Positions 5,815 through 13,410 of a stretch of 23,681 nt of DNA are shown here, piece after piece. The DNA is from a virus, in IMG/VR virus record IMGVR_UViG_3300017776_000191, positions 1 to 23,681 of that record; one strand, written 5' to 3'. The notes under the pieces were generated by a model that was not told the origin of the DNA, made no database searches, and saw only the letters and a program-made list of their open reading frames with translations. The first letter of the stretch is position 1. Every line of letters starts with the position of its first letter. A program made the position numbers and the translations under genes.

Positions 5815-6258
5815 CTATCTCAACTGCCTATTAAATAATGCTGCTATATGACTTAATTCTTTTCTTCTGTCATCAACGTCTTTGACTGTAGTTATCTCCC
5901 TTTTAACTTCAGCTTCTCTAAATTGAACAGGTCTGTAACCTAAACTGCAAACTCGCATAACTATATTTTTTTGCACAAGAGACTCTAATTGATACCAATG
6001 ATTCTTTTCATCATCTGTAATTCCACAAGTCTTACATACTGGTCGTTCAAAAGTTTCTATGGCTATTGCAGTTCTTGCACAATCAGGGTCATTAGGATCT
6101 ATCCAACAACTCATATTGTCGCAAGGACGGGCTGTTAATTTATCACTAGGATTCCACTTTGCTGAGGAGCGGCAGTAATCACTACCTTTAGACTCATATA
6201 AGGGATGGAGAGGTATCCCATTGATATATGAATTTAATCGTTTCTTCCCATGAGTCAT
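5815..6258 (-). CDS. Cys-rich, probably zinc-binding phage protein, function unknown
   Basis: 147 residues. Several Cys fall in pairs or clusters: one in DYCRSS, ARPCDNMSCWIDPNDPDC (three), then VCKTCGI and RVCSLGY. The central pair in CKTCG looks like a zinc knuckle, but I cannot match a named family. It is the last gene of the minus-strand recombination operon (ERF, exonuclease, SSB and CsrA-like genes upstream), 21 nt after the acidic gene. A CCCCCTTAC tract before the start provides a GTAAGGGGG-type ribosome-binding region on the minus strand. Confidence 0.65.
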   Translation of the reverse strand: MTHGKKRLNSYINGIPLHPLYESKGSDYCRSSAKWNPSDKLTARPCDNMSCWIDPNDPDCARTAIAIETFERPVCKTCGITDDEKNHWYQLESLVQKNIVMRVCSLGYRPVQFREAEVKREITTVKDVDDRRKELSHIAALFNRQLR

Positions 6259-6279
6259 AACAACCCCCTTACTTTATTT

Positions 6280-6522
6280 TTATTCTACAATTACTTCAGC
6301 ATCATCAACTACGCCTACTTCATCTTGTAGTCCGTTAGCATCATCATTTGCTGCTTCAGGTGCTGGTTGTGCTGCTTGAACTAAAGCGTGTAGTCTATTT
6401 CTAGCTCCACCTATAATTTCCATGTCCGCACCATTATATGCACCAGCTTTAGAGGCTATGTCTATAGCATTAATTGCTATAGCTACATCGTTGAGCTGGA
6501 CTTGATTATTTTCTTCTGCCAT
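6280..6522 (-). CDS. Small acidic phage protein, unknown
   Basis: 80 residues, strongly acidic. Residues about 8-52 are Ala/Ile-rich and helical (NDVAIAINAIDIASKAGAY and GGARNRLHALVQAAQ); the C-terminal 30 residues are disordered and Asp/Glu-rich. It lies 12 nt downstream of the CsrA-like gene, with an AAGGAAAAAA tract before its ATG. I recall no function. The acidic tail might interact with the replication or recombination proteins encoded beside it, but nothing in the sequence proves this. Confidence 0.6.
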   Translation of the reverse strand: MAEENNQVQLNDVAIAINAIDIASKAGAYNGADMEIIGGARNRLHALVQAAQPAPEAANDDANGLQDEVGVVDDAEVIVE

Positions 6523-6534
6523 TTTTTTCCTTAT

Positions 6535-6876
6535 TTATATTAAATCATCCCTATGAATTCTTACTTCCATAGGGGCTTCAAATTCAAGGTCAACGACTTC
6601 ATGATTAATGCCTCTGACCTTTTCTTTGTAAGTTTCTTTGCACCTTATAAAGGTTTCACCAAGTTTTGTTTCTTCGCCTTCTTCTAAGTTAAGTTCAGCA
6701 TAATCCACATAATTAACCTGTCTTGTTAAGACCTCTAACTCAGCCGTTCTCTCTTTTAAGTCAACTTTTTGAACTCTGATCTTGTGATCAAACGTATCTT
6801 TTAAATTGTCTTTATCAAGAGAAGTACCCAAAAAGATTACTTCGTCCTTGCTTCTTCTGATTGTTAATCCAGGCAT
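6535..6876 (-). CDS. CsrA-like protein with a large central insertion
   Basis: 113 residues, about twice the length of CsrA (about 60). The first strand, GLTIRRSKDEVIFLG, resembles CsrA's LILTRRVGETLMIG, and the C-terminus, FEAPMEVRIHRDDLI, matches CsrA's NAPKEVSVHREEIY, including the RNA-binding Arg of the (V/I)HR motif. Between them lie about 75 residues of mostly charged beta-like sequence absent from ordinary CsrA. CsrA dimers bind GGA motifs in leader RNAs and repress or stabilise transcripts. Here the gene follows ssb by 9 nt in the recombination operon. A CsrA-type translational regulator is an inference from the two ends; the long insert could be an additional strand pair, or the likeness could be fortuitous. 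Confidence 0.5.
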   Translation of the reverse strand: MPGLTIRRSKDEVIFLGTSLDKDNLKDTFDHKIRVQKVDLKERTAELEVLTRQVNYVDYAELNLEEGEETKLGETFIRCKETYKEKVRGINHEVVDLEFEAPMEVRIHRDDLI

Positions 6877-6885
6877 CTAATCTCC

Positions 6886-7248
6886 TTAAAATGGTATGTC
6901 TTCGTTAGGGTTATCTCCGCTTTTCTTAGTACCTAAATTTTGTATCTGATTGCCTATGATTTCAGTTCTATATTTTTTAACACCATCGTCTTCCCAGTTT
7001 CTGGTTTTAAGTTTACCTTCAATATAAACCTTATCTCCTTTATCTAAATACTGTTCAACAAATTTTGCAGGTTGACCCCATAAAACTATGTTGTGCCATT
7101 CTGTAACTTCTTTTTTTTCTCCAGTTTCTTTATCTTTCCAAGACTCTGAAGTTGCTACACTTAGGTTTGCTACTTGACTATTACCTGCTTCTTTTACTTC
7201 CTTATTGCCAATATTCCCAACAATAATTACTTTATTAACACCTGACAT
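6886..7248 (-). CDS. ssb: Single-stranded DNA-binding protein
   Basis: 120 residues with the OB-fold pattern of bacterial SSB: NKVIIVGNIGNKEVK, VANLSVATSESWKDK, TEWHNIVLWGQPAKFVEQYLDKGDKVYIEGKL and the NWEDDGVKKYRTEIIGNQIQNLG strand. A short linker leads to the acidic tip EDIPF, equivalent to the DDIPF tail that recruits repair and replication proteins. It coats ssDNA during phage replication and recombination. The gene sits 8 nt after the exonuclease gene in the ERF-exo-ssb set; TAGGAGT precedes its start. Confidence 0.92.
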   Translation of the reverse strand: MSGVNKVIIVGNIGNKEVKEAGNSQVANLSVATSESWKDKETGEKKEVTEWHNIVLWGQPAKFVEQYLDKGDKVYIEGKLKTRNWEDDGVKKYRTEIIGNQIQNLGTKKSGDNPNEDIPF

Positions 7249-7256
7249 ATGTACTC

Positions 7257-8204
7257 CTATTTTCTTGGTGGTGAAAAAGTGATTGACTCACTCGCTTTGT
7301 TTTTAAACTTATCCAGTTTCACGTCATCGTTTTTTAACAGCGCATTGATTTGAAACTCATAAGTATCAAAAATCTTTTTATAATTTATACTTCCTACTTT
7401 TTTAATTATGTTAAGTCTGTAGCCTTGTGGATTAACTAATCCGTTATACGCTGAAGTTTCTAACTTCTCTTTGCTTAACTCTTCTTTAAGGAACTTAAAC
7501 TCTTGATCTAATTCTTTTTTGGTTTCAGATATTTCTACTAATCTCTCAAACCTATCATCCTCAATGGTTAAATTCTTTTCGTCTCCATACTCAGCTCTTA
7601 ATACAGGGTCTTTAATAATCGAACTGTATTCGTCCATGAATGCTTTGAGCTTAGGCAAGTGGGCTTTCCAGAACTCTTGATCTCTTTGCACTCTAAGAAT
7701 CCTTATATCCCCTTCTACCCACTCAACATAATCACAATAATCTAAATCACAGACTTCCATAAAATGTTGAACCTGACCAAAGTAGTTTGGCTTTTTTTTG
7801 TTTAGATCTATATCACCAGTTTCATTTAGGGTAAATTTCATAGGACATTTTATTTCCAACCCTATCCTGTTACCTTCTTGATCTACTGTAATTCCATCAG
7901 GGCTAACGCCTATCCAGTCATATTCATCGTGTAGTTGAAAAAACTCTGAGTCTTCTTCTAGGGCATAACTGGTCTGATCTAAATATTCCAACCTTGCAAC
8001 AGGCTCATAAGTTGTTCCTCTTTCTGTGTGAAAGTTAGGAACAAACTCTGAAGGTGCGCCTATAAACTCTCTAACCATTTCACGATAAACTTCAGAAGGT
8101 CTATTGGAATTTATTTTTCCAGACCTAGTTCCAGTCATCATACCTATTCTCTGGTCAAGCCATTCTTGTGAACCCTGTTCAAACTTTTCTAATACTCTAC
8201 TCAT
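7257..8204 (-). CDS. YqaJ-type (lambda Exo-like) recombination exonuclease
   Basis: 315 residues. The N-terminus shows the YqaJ signature QGSQEWLDQRIGMMTGTRSGK; then Glu67 (TTYEPVAR), Asp103 (GVSPDG) and Glu117-x-Lys119 (GLEIKCP) form the PD-(D/E)XK active site. In this family the enzyme degrades one strand from double-stranded ends to give ssDNA for an annealing protein. The C-terminal 100 residues are a charged helical extension. It overlaps the ERF gene by 4 nt (ATGA), the usual two-component exonuclease/annealase pairing, and is followed by ssb. Confidence 0.88.
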   Translation of the reverse strand: MSRVLEKFEQGSQEWLDQRIGMMTGTRSGKINSNRPSEVYREMVREFIGAPSEFVPNFHTERGTTYEPVARLEYLDQTSYALEEDSEFFQLHDEYDWIGVSPDGITVDQEGNRIGLEIKCPMKFTLNETGDIDLNKKKPNYFGQVQHFMEVCDLDYCDYVEWVEGDIRILRVQRDQEFWKAHLPKLKAFMDEYSSIIKDPVLRAEYGDEKNLTIEDDRFERLVEISETKKELDQEFKFLKEELSKEKLETSAYNGLVNPQGYRLNIIKKVGSINYKKIFDTYEFQINALLKNDDVKLDKFKNKASESITFSPPRK

Positions 8205-8920
8205 GCTTGAGCCTCAAAACTTTTATCCATTGCTTCTTTTATATTTACAAGCAACAAAGAGTGATTTTTCCAGCCATCTATTTTTTTTATAGCCATGCGA
8301 GCTTTTTCTGCTTTATCAGGGGTAGACTCAAATACCAATTTAATAATTGGTTTCTGTAGAGCAGAAGGTACTTTATCTAACTCTCTTATATTCAAATCGG
8401 GTAAATGATCTATAACATCTGTGTACCAATCTATTACAGGTGTTTTGCCATTAGATTTTTTTGTTGTCTGCGCTTTAACATAATCTGCCTGTAATGCTTC
8501 TGCATCATCATCATCTGCGCCTATACCGCATGCAGTAGATAAAGAATATCTTCTAGCATAGGTCAGCGCTGCACCAAATTTTTGTGGCGATAAATTTTCT
8601 GCGGGTATAAAAAACCAACCTGTATGCAGTTCAGAATCATGTCCATAAAATGATGTTTGTATCATTACACCTTTGTCGTGTGGACGTTGATGTTGAAAAT
8701 ACATTATGCCTTCCTTACAAAAAGCTTCTTTTACAGCTGTAATTACTGACACCACAGAAGCATAGCCTCCATACTGCCCTTTCTGATCTTCTCTTGCGTG
8801 TGCAATATTAAGTTGTGCCTTACACCACGCTTTAACAAATTCATTTGTCAAAGGCGCATATTGCACATCTACGGGATTGTTAATTGGTTCTTGGGTTTCT
8901 TGTTGTCTTAAATTTTCCAT
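8201..8920 (-). CDS. erf: ERF-superfamily single-strand annealing protein
   Basis: 239 residues. The ERF core lies at about residues 30-145: AHAREDQKGQYGGYASVVSV, ITAVKEAFCKEGIMYFQH, then the FGAALTYARRYSLSTACGI motif followed by ADDDDAEA, typical of ERF proteins (P22 Erf family). ERF proteins form rings that anneal complementary ssDNA during phage recombination and circularisation. The remaining C-terminus is variable. It is the first gene of the minus-strand recombination operon and is coupled to the exonuclease by an ATGA overlap; an AGGAAAT tract precedes the ATG. Confidence 0.9.
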   Translation of the reverse strand: MENLRQQETQEPINNPVDVQYAPLTNEFVKAWCKAQLNIAHAREDQKGQYGGYASVVSVITAVKEAFCKEGIMYFQHQRPHDKGVMIQTSFYGHDSELHTGWFFIPAENLSPQKFGAALTYARRYSLSTACGIGADDDDAEALQADYVKAQTTKKSNGKTPVIDWYTDVIDHLPDLNIRELDKVPSALQKPIIKLVFESTPDKAEKARMAIKKIDGWKNHSLLLVNIKEAMDKSFEAQA

Positions 8921-9185
8921 AGTATTTCCTGTTAATCTTAGTTGTTTTAATAGAACTTCATTTATTAAAAGCTCTTATTAATTGTTATATTAGTCAAAAA
9001 AAAGACTAAATGGTAGTCTTATTTTTAATTTTCAAGCTCAACAAGAGCTAAATAAATAGCATAATGTATAGTTTCTTTTTCCATACATACAATTTACAGA
9101 ATGAAGACAGCTTGTCTATAATTATTGCTAGTAAATTTTTACAAGTAATTTTTTACAAGTAATTTTTTACTTGTAAGTTTTATTT
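8921..9185 (-). promoter_or_regulatory. Leader/promoter region of the recombination operon
   Basis: About 265 nt without a convincing gene; the longest small ORF is a 19-residue one at 9025-9084 (-), which I do not call. It contains TTAGTC-A8-GACTAA (8990-9009), a perfect 6-bp inverted repeat around an A-run, beside AT-rich promoter-like sequence on the minus strand. It also holds a 14-nt-period array at 9125-9176, described separately. The region presumably holds the promoter for erf and downstream genes, but I cannot fix -35 and -10 elements. Confidence 0.4.
9125..9176. repeat. Four 10-nt repeats at 14-nt spacing (operator- or iteron-like)
   Basis: TTACAAGTAA occurs at 9139-9148 and 9153-9162, its reverse complement TTACTTGTAA at 9167-9176, and a diverged copy TTGCTAGTAA at 9125-9134. 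All start exactly 14 nt apart, with T-rich spacers. The unit is near-palindromic. The array lies just beyond the stop of the 9186-9737 gene and upstream of the recombination operon. It may be a cooperative operator, or it could affect termination. Confidence 0.5.
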
Positions 9186-9737
9186 CTATTCAAGTGGAAG
9201 TTGTTTTTTTTCAAATATGTTTTGTCTAGCTGGCTGCGAACAAAGAGTCTTTATTATTTTTATAGAGATATCTTTGCCATATCTAGGTAAAAATATAGAC
9301 ATAAATGATTTTATTATGTTTGTTGTGTAAATATCTTCAAATGCTTCAAGTATGTTGATCATTCTTTGTTCTTGTGTGTAAACTAAATATTCACTTACTT
9401 CATCAAGAATATCTTGATTAAAATAATATATTTTTGTTCTAGCATCTTCTTCACACACATGGCGGTGTATTATTTTTTTTTCTACACCTTCTTGTATTTT
9501 TTTCTTAATTGTTTCTTCACCATCATAAACAGAATCTATAAAAACATTTAAAATGTCGTTTAGCCTAACCGCCTCACCATCAAATACAGCTCTTAAAAAA
9601 ACAGTAAAAAATTTATAGCCTCTTTTGTCAGCTAAAAAGTATTTATGCCAGTCTTTGTCTTGATGAGGTGAATTTATATAATGTTCGAAAGTAAGTACTT
9701 CAGCTCCTGCTAAAGATCTAAAATCATTAGTTTTCAT
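9186..9737 (-). CDS. Winged-helix-like protein, possibly a transcription regulator
   Basis: 183 residues. Residues about 75-120 resemble a MarR-like winged helix: a helix with VYDGEETIKKKIQEGVEKK, then IIHRHVCEEDARTKIYYF, where the D-x-R followed by an aromatic wing strand is typical (compare the MarR pattern of a 'D.R' wing and Y/F strand). The N-terminal 70 residues and C-terminal helical tail are not recognised. It is encoded 15 nt downstream of the repressor on the same strand, suggesting a partner in lysogeny control. The regulator call is tentative. Confidence 0.45.
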   Translation of the reverse strand: MKTNDFRSLAGAEVLTFEHYINSPHQDKDWHKYFLADKRGYKFFTVFLRAVFDGEAVRLNDILNVFIDSVYDGEETIKKKIQEGVEKKIIHRHVCEEDARTKIYYFNQDILDEVSEYLVYTQEQRMINILEAFEDIYTTNIIKSFMSIFLPRYGKDISIKIIKTLCSQPARQNIFEKKQLPLE

Positions 9738-9752
9738 CGTTATATCCTTATA

Positions 9753-10235
9753 TTAGGAAAAGTAATCTTCAGATGTAGTTTTTGTATAAGCTGCTTGCAA
9801 AAGTTCTAAATCTTCACTTATACGTTGTGTACTCAGCTGTCCCTCTATTGAATCAATATTATAATATTTGGTATAAAGTTTTGCTCTTGCTAACGCAGGA
9901 ATCCCACGCATTTGTTTTTCTGTAATCACTTCTTCAGTTCTAGTTACAATTTCTTCAAACTTATTAACATCGATTGTCATGACATCATTCATGTTTCCTT
10001 TGCCTGTTACTAACCAAGTAAGGTTTATACTTAGGTCATCACAAATAGCGCACAAGGTTTCAATGCGAGGCATTACTCCATGTGACCATTTGTTTACTGC
10101 TTGTTGAGTGCTGTTATAACGAGTGCGAAGCTCAAAGTTTCTTTTAGTTACAGGAAAATCTCGAGCGTTAAGAGCTTGTGTAAGTCTTTTAGAAAATCCT
10201 TCCCTAATATGTTTAGGTATTGGTTCTTTAGTCAT
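9753..10235 (-). CDS. XRE-family phage repressor (CI-like)
   Basis: 160 residues from the ATG at 10235, chosen because TAGGAAAA lies at good spacing; a TTG at 10256 would add 7 residues. An HTH_3-type domain lies at about 10-80: SKRLTQALNARDFP, TRYNSTQQAVNKWSHGVMPR, ETLCAICDDLSINLTWLVTGKGN, where the NLTWLVTGKG ending is typical of phage repressor HTH domains. There is no LexA-like autoprotease motif (no Ala-Gly cleavage site or Ser/Lys pair), so induction is not by RecA-stimulated self-cleavage. It lies divergent from the replication genes across a 222-nt control region, as expected for a lysogeny switch. Confidence 0.8.
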   Translation of the reverse strand: MTKEPIPKHIREGFSKRLTQALNARDFPVTKRNFELRTRYNSTQQAVNKWSHGVMPRIETLCAICDDLSINLTWLVTGKGNMNDVMTIDVNKFEEIVTRTEEVITEKQMRGIPALARAKLYTKYYNIDSIEGQLSTQRISEDLELLQAAYTKTTSEDYFS

Positions 10236-10457
10236 CTTTTTTCCTATATCTTGCAACCTAATATAGCAAATTCCTGGACAAAAATCTTACTTTTTAAGAT
10301 AATTTTTTTATATAAAATTGCGTAAAAATCTATATCTCATAACGTTTTTAGAAACTATTAATAGTGATACACAATTTTGAAGACTTGTTTTTTTATTTTC
10401 TTGCGTTTAAACTCTTGAGACTATGGATTCACAAGACTACAGGAAAAGATAAGATCA
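10236..10457. promoter_or_regulatory. Divergent early control region (repressor / replication genes)
   Basis: 222 AT-rich nt between the repressor (-) and replication initiator (+). Visible elements are a perfect 12-nt palindrome ACTATTAATAGT (10354-10365), a candidate repressor operator; an ATCTTA-N5-TAAGAT inverted repeat (10284-10300) followed by a T-run; and AT-rich promoter-like tracts on both strands. The initiator start is preceded by ACAGGAAAAG. I cannot assign exact promoters. Confidence 0.5.
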
Positions 10458-11195
10458 ATGTGTATAGAAGCTTTAAATTGGGCATGGCAAATTGAAGGTT
10501 TAACACCAACGCGAAAGTTAGTTTTATTAAAGATAGCCGACTATTCAGACCCAATCACAAAAAGAGCTTACCCAAGCAATTCACATATAGCAAAAAAGGT
10601 TGGACTCAAAGATCCAAAAAGCGTACAAAAAATAATAAAAGAATTAGAAGAACTAGGACTGATTAAAAGAATACCAAGGTACAAGGATGACAAAAAAGGG
10701 CAGACTTCTAATTGGATTGAATGCTTGTTACCCGTGGGTTCACAAGACACCCCACCCCCCCGCTCTGTGACCCCCCTCCCCACCGCCACAGCGCACCCCA
10801 ATACATTAGAGGATACAAAAGAAGAAACTAAAAGAAATACAAAAGAAAAAAAAGCTAAAGAATTATTATTCTCAATCAAGGGTATTTACCAAGAAAACTT
10901 CCCAACTCACAAAGAAAAAAAGGTTTCAGCTGAACATCAACATCTTATCTTGAGTTTGTTAAAAAAACCTCCTGAATTTGAAGACGATGGAAAATTAGAA
11001 AAGCAGCCAGTAGGTGATTTGGAATGGTGGGAAGAATATTTTGCTTTTTGTGCCTTGTCTGAAGAGCTGAAGACGGGCTGGCAATTTGAAGATCGAAATA
11101 AAATTCCAGATTTAGAATTTTTATTAAGAAGAAGAACAATGGGCAAGGTTTTCAATCTTGATTACCACCCACAATTAAAAGGAGCGACAAGATGA
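10458..11195 (+). CDS. Phage replication initiator-like protein with HTH_36 domain
   Basis: 245 residues. Residues 1-90 form a winged helix of the HTH_36 / replication-protein-O type: ALNWAWQIEGLTPTRKLVLLKIADYSD, AYPSNSHIAKKVGL, SVQKIIKELEELGLIKRIPR. A Pro-rich linker (DTPPPRSVTPLPTATAHP) encoded by an extraordinary C-rich stretch follows, then a charged segment and a C-terminal domain with WWEEYFAFCALSEE. It overlaps the DnaB gene by 4 nt (ATGA at 11192), the O/P- or initiator/helicase-like pairing. It likely binds the phage origin and recruits the helicase (inference from context). Confidence 0.7.
   Translation: MCIEALNWAWQIEGLTPTRKLVLLKIADYSDPITKRAYPSNSHIAKKVGLKDPKSVQKIIKELEELGLIKRIPRYKDDKKGQTSNWIECLLPVGSQDTPPPRSVTPLPTATAHPNTLEDTKEETKRNTKEKKAKELLFSIKGIYQENFPTHKEKKVSAEHQHLILSLLKKPPEFEDDGKLEKQPVGDLEWWEEYFAFCALSEELKTGWQFEDRNKIPDLEFLLRRRTMGKVFNLDYHPQLKGATR
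10750..10781 (-). other. C-tract / G-quadruplex-capable segment, candidate origin element
   Basis: On the + strand there are runs of 4, 7, 6 and 4 C separated by A, a 9-nt spacer and T. The minus strand therefore has G4, G6, G7 and G4 runs, able to form a G-quadruplex. This is striking in an AT-rich genome and lies inside the replication initiator gene, as the lambda origin lies inside O. The long C runs could also be hypermutable. The function is not shown. Confidence 0.4.
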
Positions 11196-12538
11196 AAAAA
11201 TTTGAGAGCAGAGAATCAGAACGAGGAGTTTTAGGGTGTGTTTTGCTGAAGAATAGTTTACTGGGAACAATAGATCTTACTGAAGATTTTTTTTCTGATA
11301 AATCACACGCAGAAATTTATAAAGCAATGATGAAATTGGCTGATAATAAACTAGACATAGATGTTATAACAGTTTCTGAATCTTTACCTCAAAGCTTATC
11401 GCAAGAGGTGATTAATATTGCAAAAGAAACACCTAGCACCGCTGGTTTTAATTCTTACGTACATATTCTCAAAGATACAAAGCAGATGCGAGATATTTCA
11501 AGCAACGCACAGAGAATAGATAGTATCTTATTGAATGGAGACAATGTATCCGAAAGCTTAAACGAAGTGCAATCCATGTTCATGGACACAGCTATAACCA
11601 AAGGCGAGCCTAAGTTAATACAAGATATATTGAAGGACGTTTTAGATGATGTATTTGATACAGATAAATCAAAACACATAGGAGTTCAGACTGGCTTCAA
11701 AGATTTAGATAGAAGAATAGGCGGATTTAAAAAAGGAAATTTAATAATTTTGGCGGCTAGACCAGGTATGGGCAAAACAACTTTAGCTCTTAACACCTGT
11801 TGGAACATAGCAAAGCAAGGTAATAGAGCTTTGTTCTTTAGTTTAGAAATGGAAGACAAGGAAGTTGTCAGAAAAATTATGTCTCAAGAATTAAAAGTCA
11901 ACAATGAGGACTTAGATAGCGGTAAAGTTTTTGAGAAACACGACAATGTATTAAGTATTCAGGACGTAGTTAGAAATAAACAATTCTATATTGATGAAAC
12001 AGGCGGCTTAACTCTTGCACAGATTGGAGCAAGGGCAAGAAAATTAAGCATGGAAAAGCCACTAGATTTTATTGCAATAGACTATATTCAATTAATAGAC
12101 CAAACAGCATCAAGCCGTACAGAAGAGATTAGAAAAATATCAGGCGGTTTGAAGGCACTAGCTAAAGAGTTGGCTTGTCCTATCTTAGCGCTATCTCAAC
12201 TGAACAGATCAGTTGAAACTAGAATAGACAAAAGACCATTGCTTTCAGATTTAAGAGATTCAGGTTCTATAGAACAAGATGCAGATATTTGCATGTTTAT
12301 TTATAGACCAGATTACTACGAAGATGATCAATCAAAGTTTACTCATCATAGTGAATTGCTGATAAGGAAGTTTCGTATGGGAAAACCTGGTACAGAATAT
12401 TTGATGTGGGATGCTGATATATCCTCTTTCAAAGATGTACCTTTAGACTGGATGCCTCCTGTCATAGAGGAAGTACAACAAAACGTGCAACCTTTTGGCA
12501 GTAGACAAGGAGTTAGGAAAGTAAGCCCGTTTGATTAG
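11192..12538 (+). CDS. dnaB: Replicative DNA helicase, DnaB family
   Basis: 448 residues, typical DnaB length. The N-terminal domain (ESERGVLGCVLL, then VITVSESL) is followed by a RecA-like motor: Walker A ARPGMGKTT near residues 189-197, LFFSLEM, Walker B FIAIDYIQLI near 292, LKALAKELACPILALSQLNR, and the arginine-finger region SDLRDSGSIEQDADICMFIYR. It unwinds duplex DNA at the phage fork as a hexamer. It overlaps the upstream initiator gene by ATGA, consistent with initiator-driven helicase loading. No primase or polymerase is visible in the window, so the phage probably relies on the host for these. Confidence 0.95.
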   Translation: MKKFESRESERGVLGCVLLKNSLLGTIDLTEDFFSDKSHAEIYKAMMKLADNKLDIDVITVSESLPQSLSQEVINIAKETPSTAGFNSYVHILKDTKQMRDISSNAQRIDSILLNGDNVSESLNEVQSMFMDTAITKGEPKLIQDILKDVLDDVFDTDKSKHIGVQTGFKDLDRRIGGFKKGNLIILAARPGMGKTTLALNTCWNIAKQGNRALFFSLEMEDKEVVRKIMSQELKVNNEDLDSGKVFEKHDNVLSIQDVVRNKQFYIDETGGLTLAQIGARARKLSMEKPLDFIAIDYIQLIDQTASSRTEEIRKISGGLKALAKELACPILALSQLNRSVETRIDKRPLLSDLRDSGSIEQDADICMFIYRPDYYEDDQSKFTHHSELLIRKFRMGKPGTEYLMWDADISSFKDVPLDWMPPVIEEVQQNVQPFGSRQGVRKVSPFD

Positions 12539-12556
12539 CGTTGGAGGCGCTCCTAT

Positions 12557-12775
12557 GTGAAAAAATGCTCAGCCTGTAAAGAGCTGAAGCCAATAGAAAA
12601 GTTCTATAAAGATAAATGGAAAAGAGATTTATTAATGTCTCGTTGTAAGGAATGCGAAAAAAGATTACAGAGAGAGAGGTATAAAAAGAACAAAGGAGTA
12701 CCAGGTTACGACCCTAAGATACAAGAACTAGCAGTTCTTTGGTACAAAGAAACAAAGAGTATGAAAAATGGATGA
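12557..12775 (+). CDS. Small zinc-finger-like protein
   Basis: 72 residues from a GTG start, since the adjacent ATG is immediately followed by TGA; GGAGGCGCTCC lies just upstream and includes the ribosome-binding site. The CSACKELKPIEKFYKD ... SRCKECEK arrangement (Cys-x2-Cys ... Cys-x2-Cys) with a basic tail is the small zinc-finger pattern often attached to phage HNH proteins. The overlap with the next gene is 8 nt. It is probably DNA-binding; the exact role is unknown. Confidence 0.65.
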   Translation: MKKCSACKELKPIEKFYKDKWKRDLLMSRCKECEKRLQRERYKKNKGVPGYDPKIQELAVLWYKETKSMKNG

Positions 12776-13115
12776 TTTTTTAAAAGAAAATTACGCACAA
12801 AGAATAAGAGAACACGCAAGAATAATTGAAGAAGCTGAAGTAGAACTTTTTAAGGCTGAAGCAAACGTAAAACATCTGCGAGCTAATCTTATGCTTAAAG
12901 CAGAGAAGCAAGGTGTGCGCTCTATTTCTGGACAAGAAGTAATAGCAGACGCAACAGACGAGCTTAAAGAAGCCCGTGAATACGTTGGAATTGTAAAAGG
13001 ACGTTTACGCGGAGAAGTTACAAGGCTAGGAGCTACAAATACAGAGGTAGAAGTTGAGAAAACAAGACACGTTACAAACAGACAGGAAATGAGAGCATAC
13101 GGGCATGGCACTTAA
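12768..13115 (+). CDS. Coiled-coil phage protein, unknown
   Basis: 115 residues, predominantly helical and charged, with heptad-like stretches at about 8-45 (AQRIREHARIIEEAEVELFK) and 60-90 (TDELKEAREYVGIVKGRL). There are no Cys and no recognisable domain. It overlaps the zinc-finger gene by 8 nt and the Ref-like gene by 11 nt, so it belongs to the + strand replication operon. The function is unknown. Confidence 0.6.
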   Translation: MDDFLKENYAQRIREHARIIEEAEVELFKAEANVKHLRANLMLKAEKQGVRSISGQEVIADATDELKEAREYVGIVKGRLRGEVTRLGATNTEVEVEKTRHVTNRQEMRAYGHGT

Positions 13116-13410
13116 GGGCAGAACACCAACCAAAGCAGAAAAACAATGGATGGATAAAGTAGCACAGTTTGGCTGTATTGTTTGCTGGGAAACATTAGGT
13201 ATACCGCATTCGTGGTGTGAAATTCATCATTTGGACGGGAAAACAAAACCAAATGCACATTTCAGAACGATAGGATTGTGTTACAAGCACCACAGAGATC
13301 AATCAAATAACCCTATGTGGGTATCAAGACATAAAAACAAAAAACAATTTGAAGATAGATACGGCACAGAAGAATATCTATTAGAAAAAACAAAACAATT
13401 TATTAACTAA
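13105..13410 (+). CDS. Ref-like HNH nuclease
   Basis: 101 residues resembling the P1 Ref (recombination enhancement function) nuclease core: a KAEKQWMDKVAQFGCIVC start with Cys-x2-Cys, CEIHHLDGK as the HH part of the HNH motif, then GLCYKHHRDQSN and an FEDRYGTEEYLLEKT ending. In P1, Ref is a RecA-dependent nuclease that cuts at displacement loops; phage homologues are common beside recombination genes. It overlaps the next gene by one base (TAATG). Confidence 0.8.
   Translation: MALKGRTPTKAEKQWMDKVAQFGCIVCWETLGIPHSWCEIHHLDGKTKPNAHFRTIGLCYKHHRDQSNNPMWVSRHKNKKQFEDRYGTEEYLLEKTKQFIN

Noticed and set aside
5797-5838. 13-residue + strand ORF with a strong AGGAG ribosome-binding site
   Set aside because: It overlaps the 3' end of a minus-strand gene, no + strand transcription unit is apparent there, and 13 residues give no coding evidence.
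9025-9084. 19-residue minus-strand ORF in the leader of the recombination operon
   Set aside because: Too short, no clear ribosome-binding site, no overlap with neighbours. It could be a leader peptide but cannot be supported.
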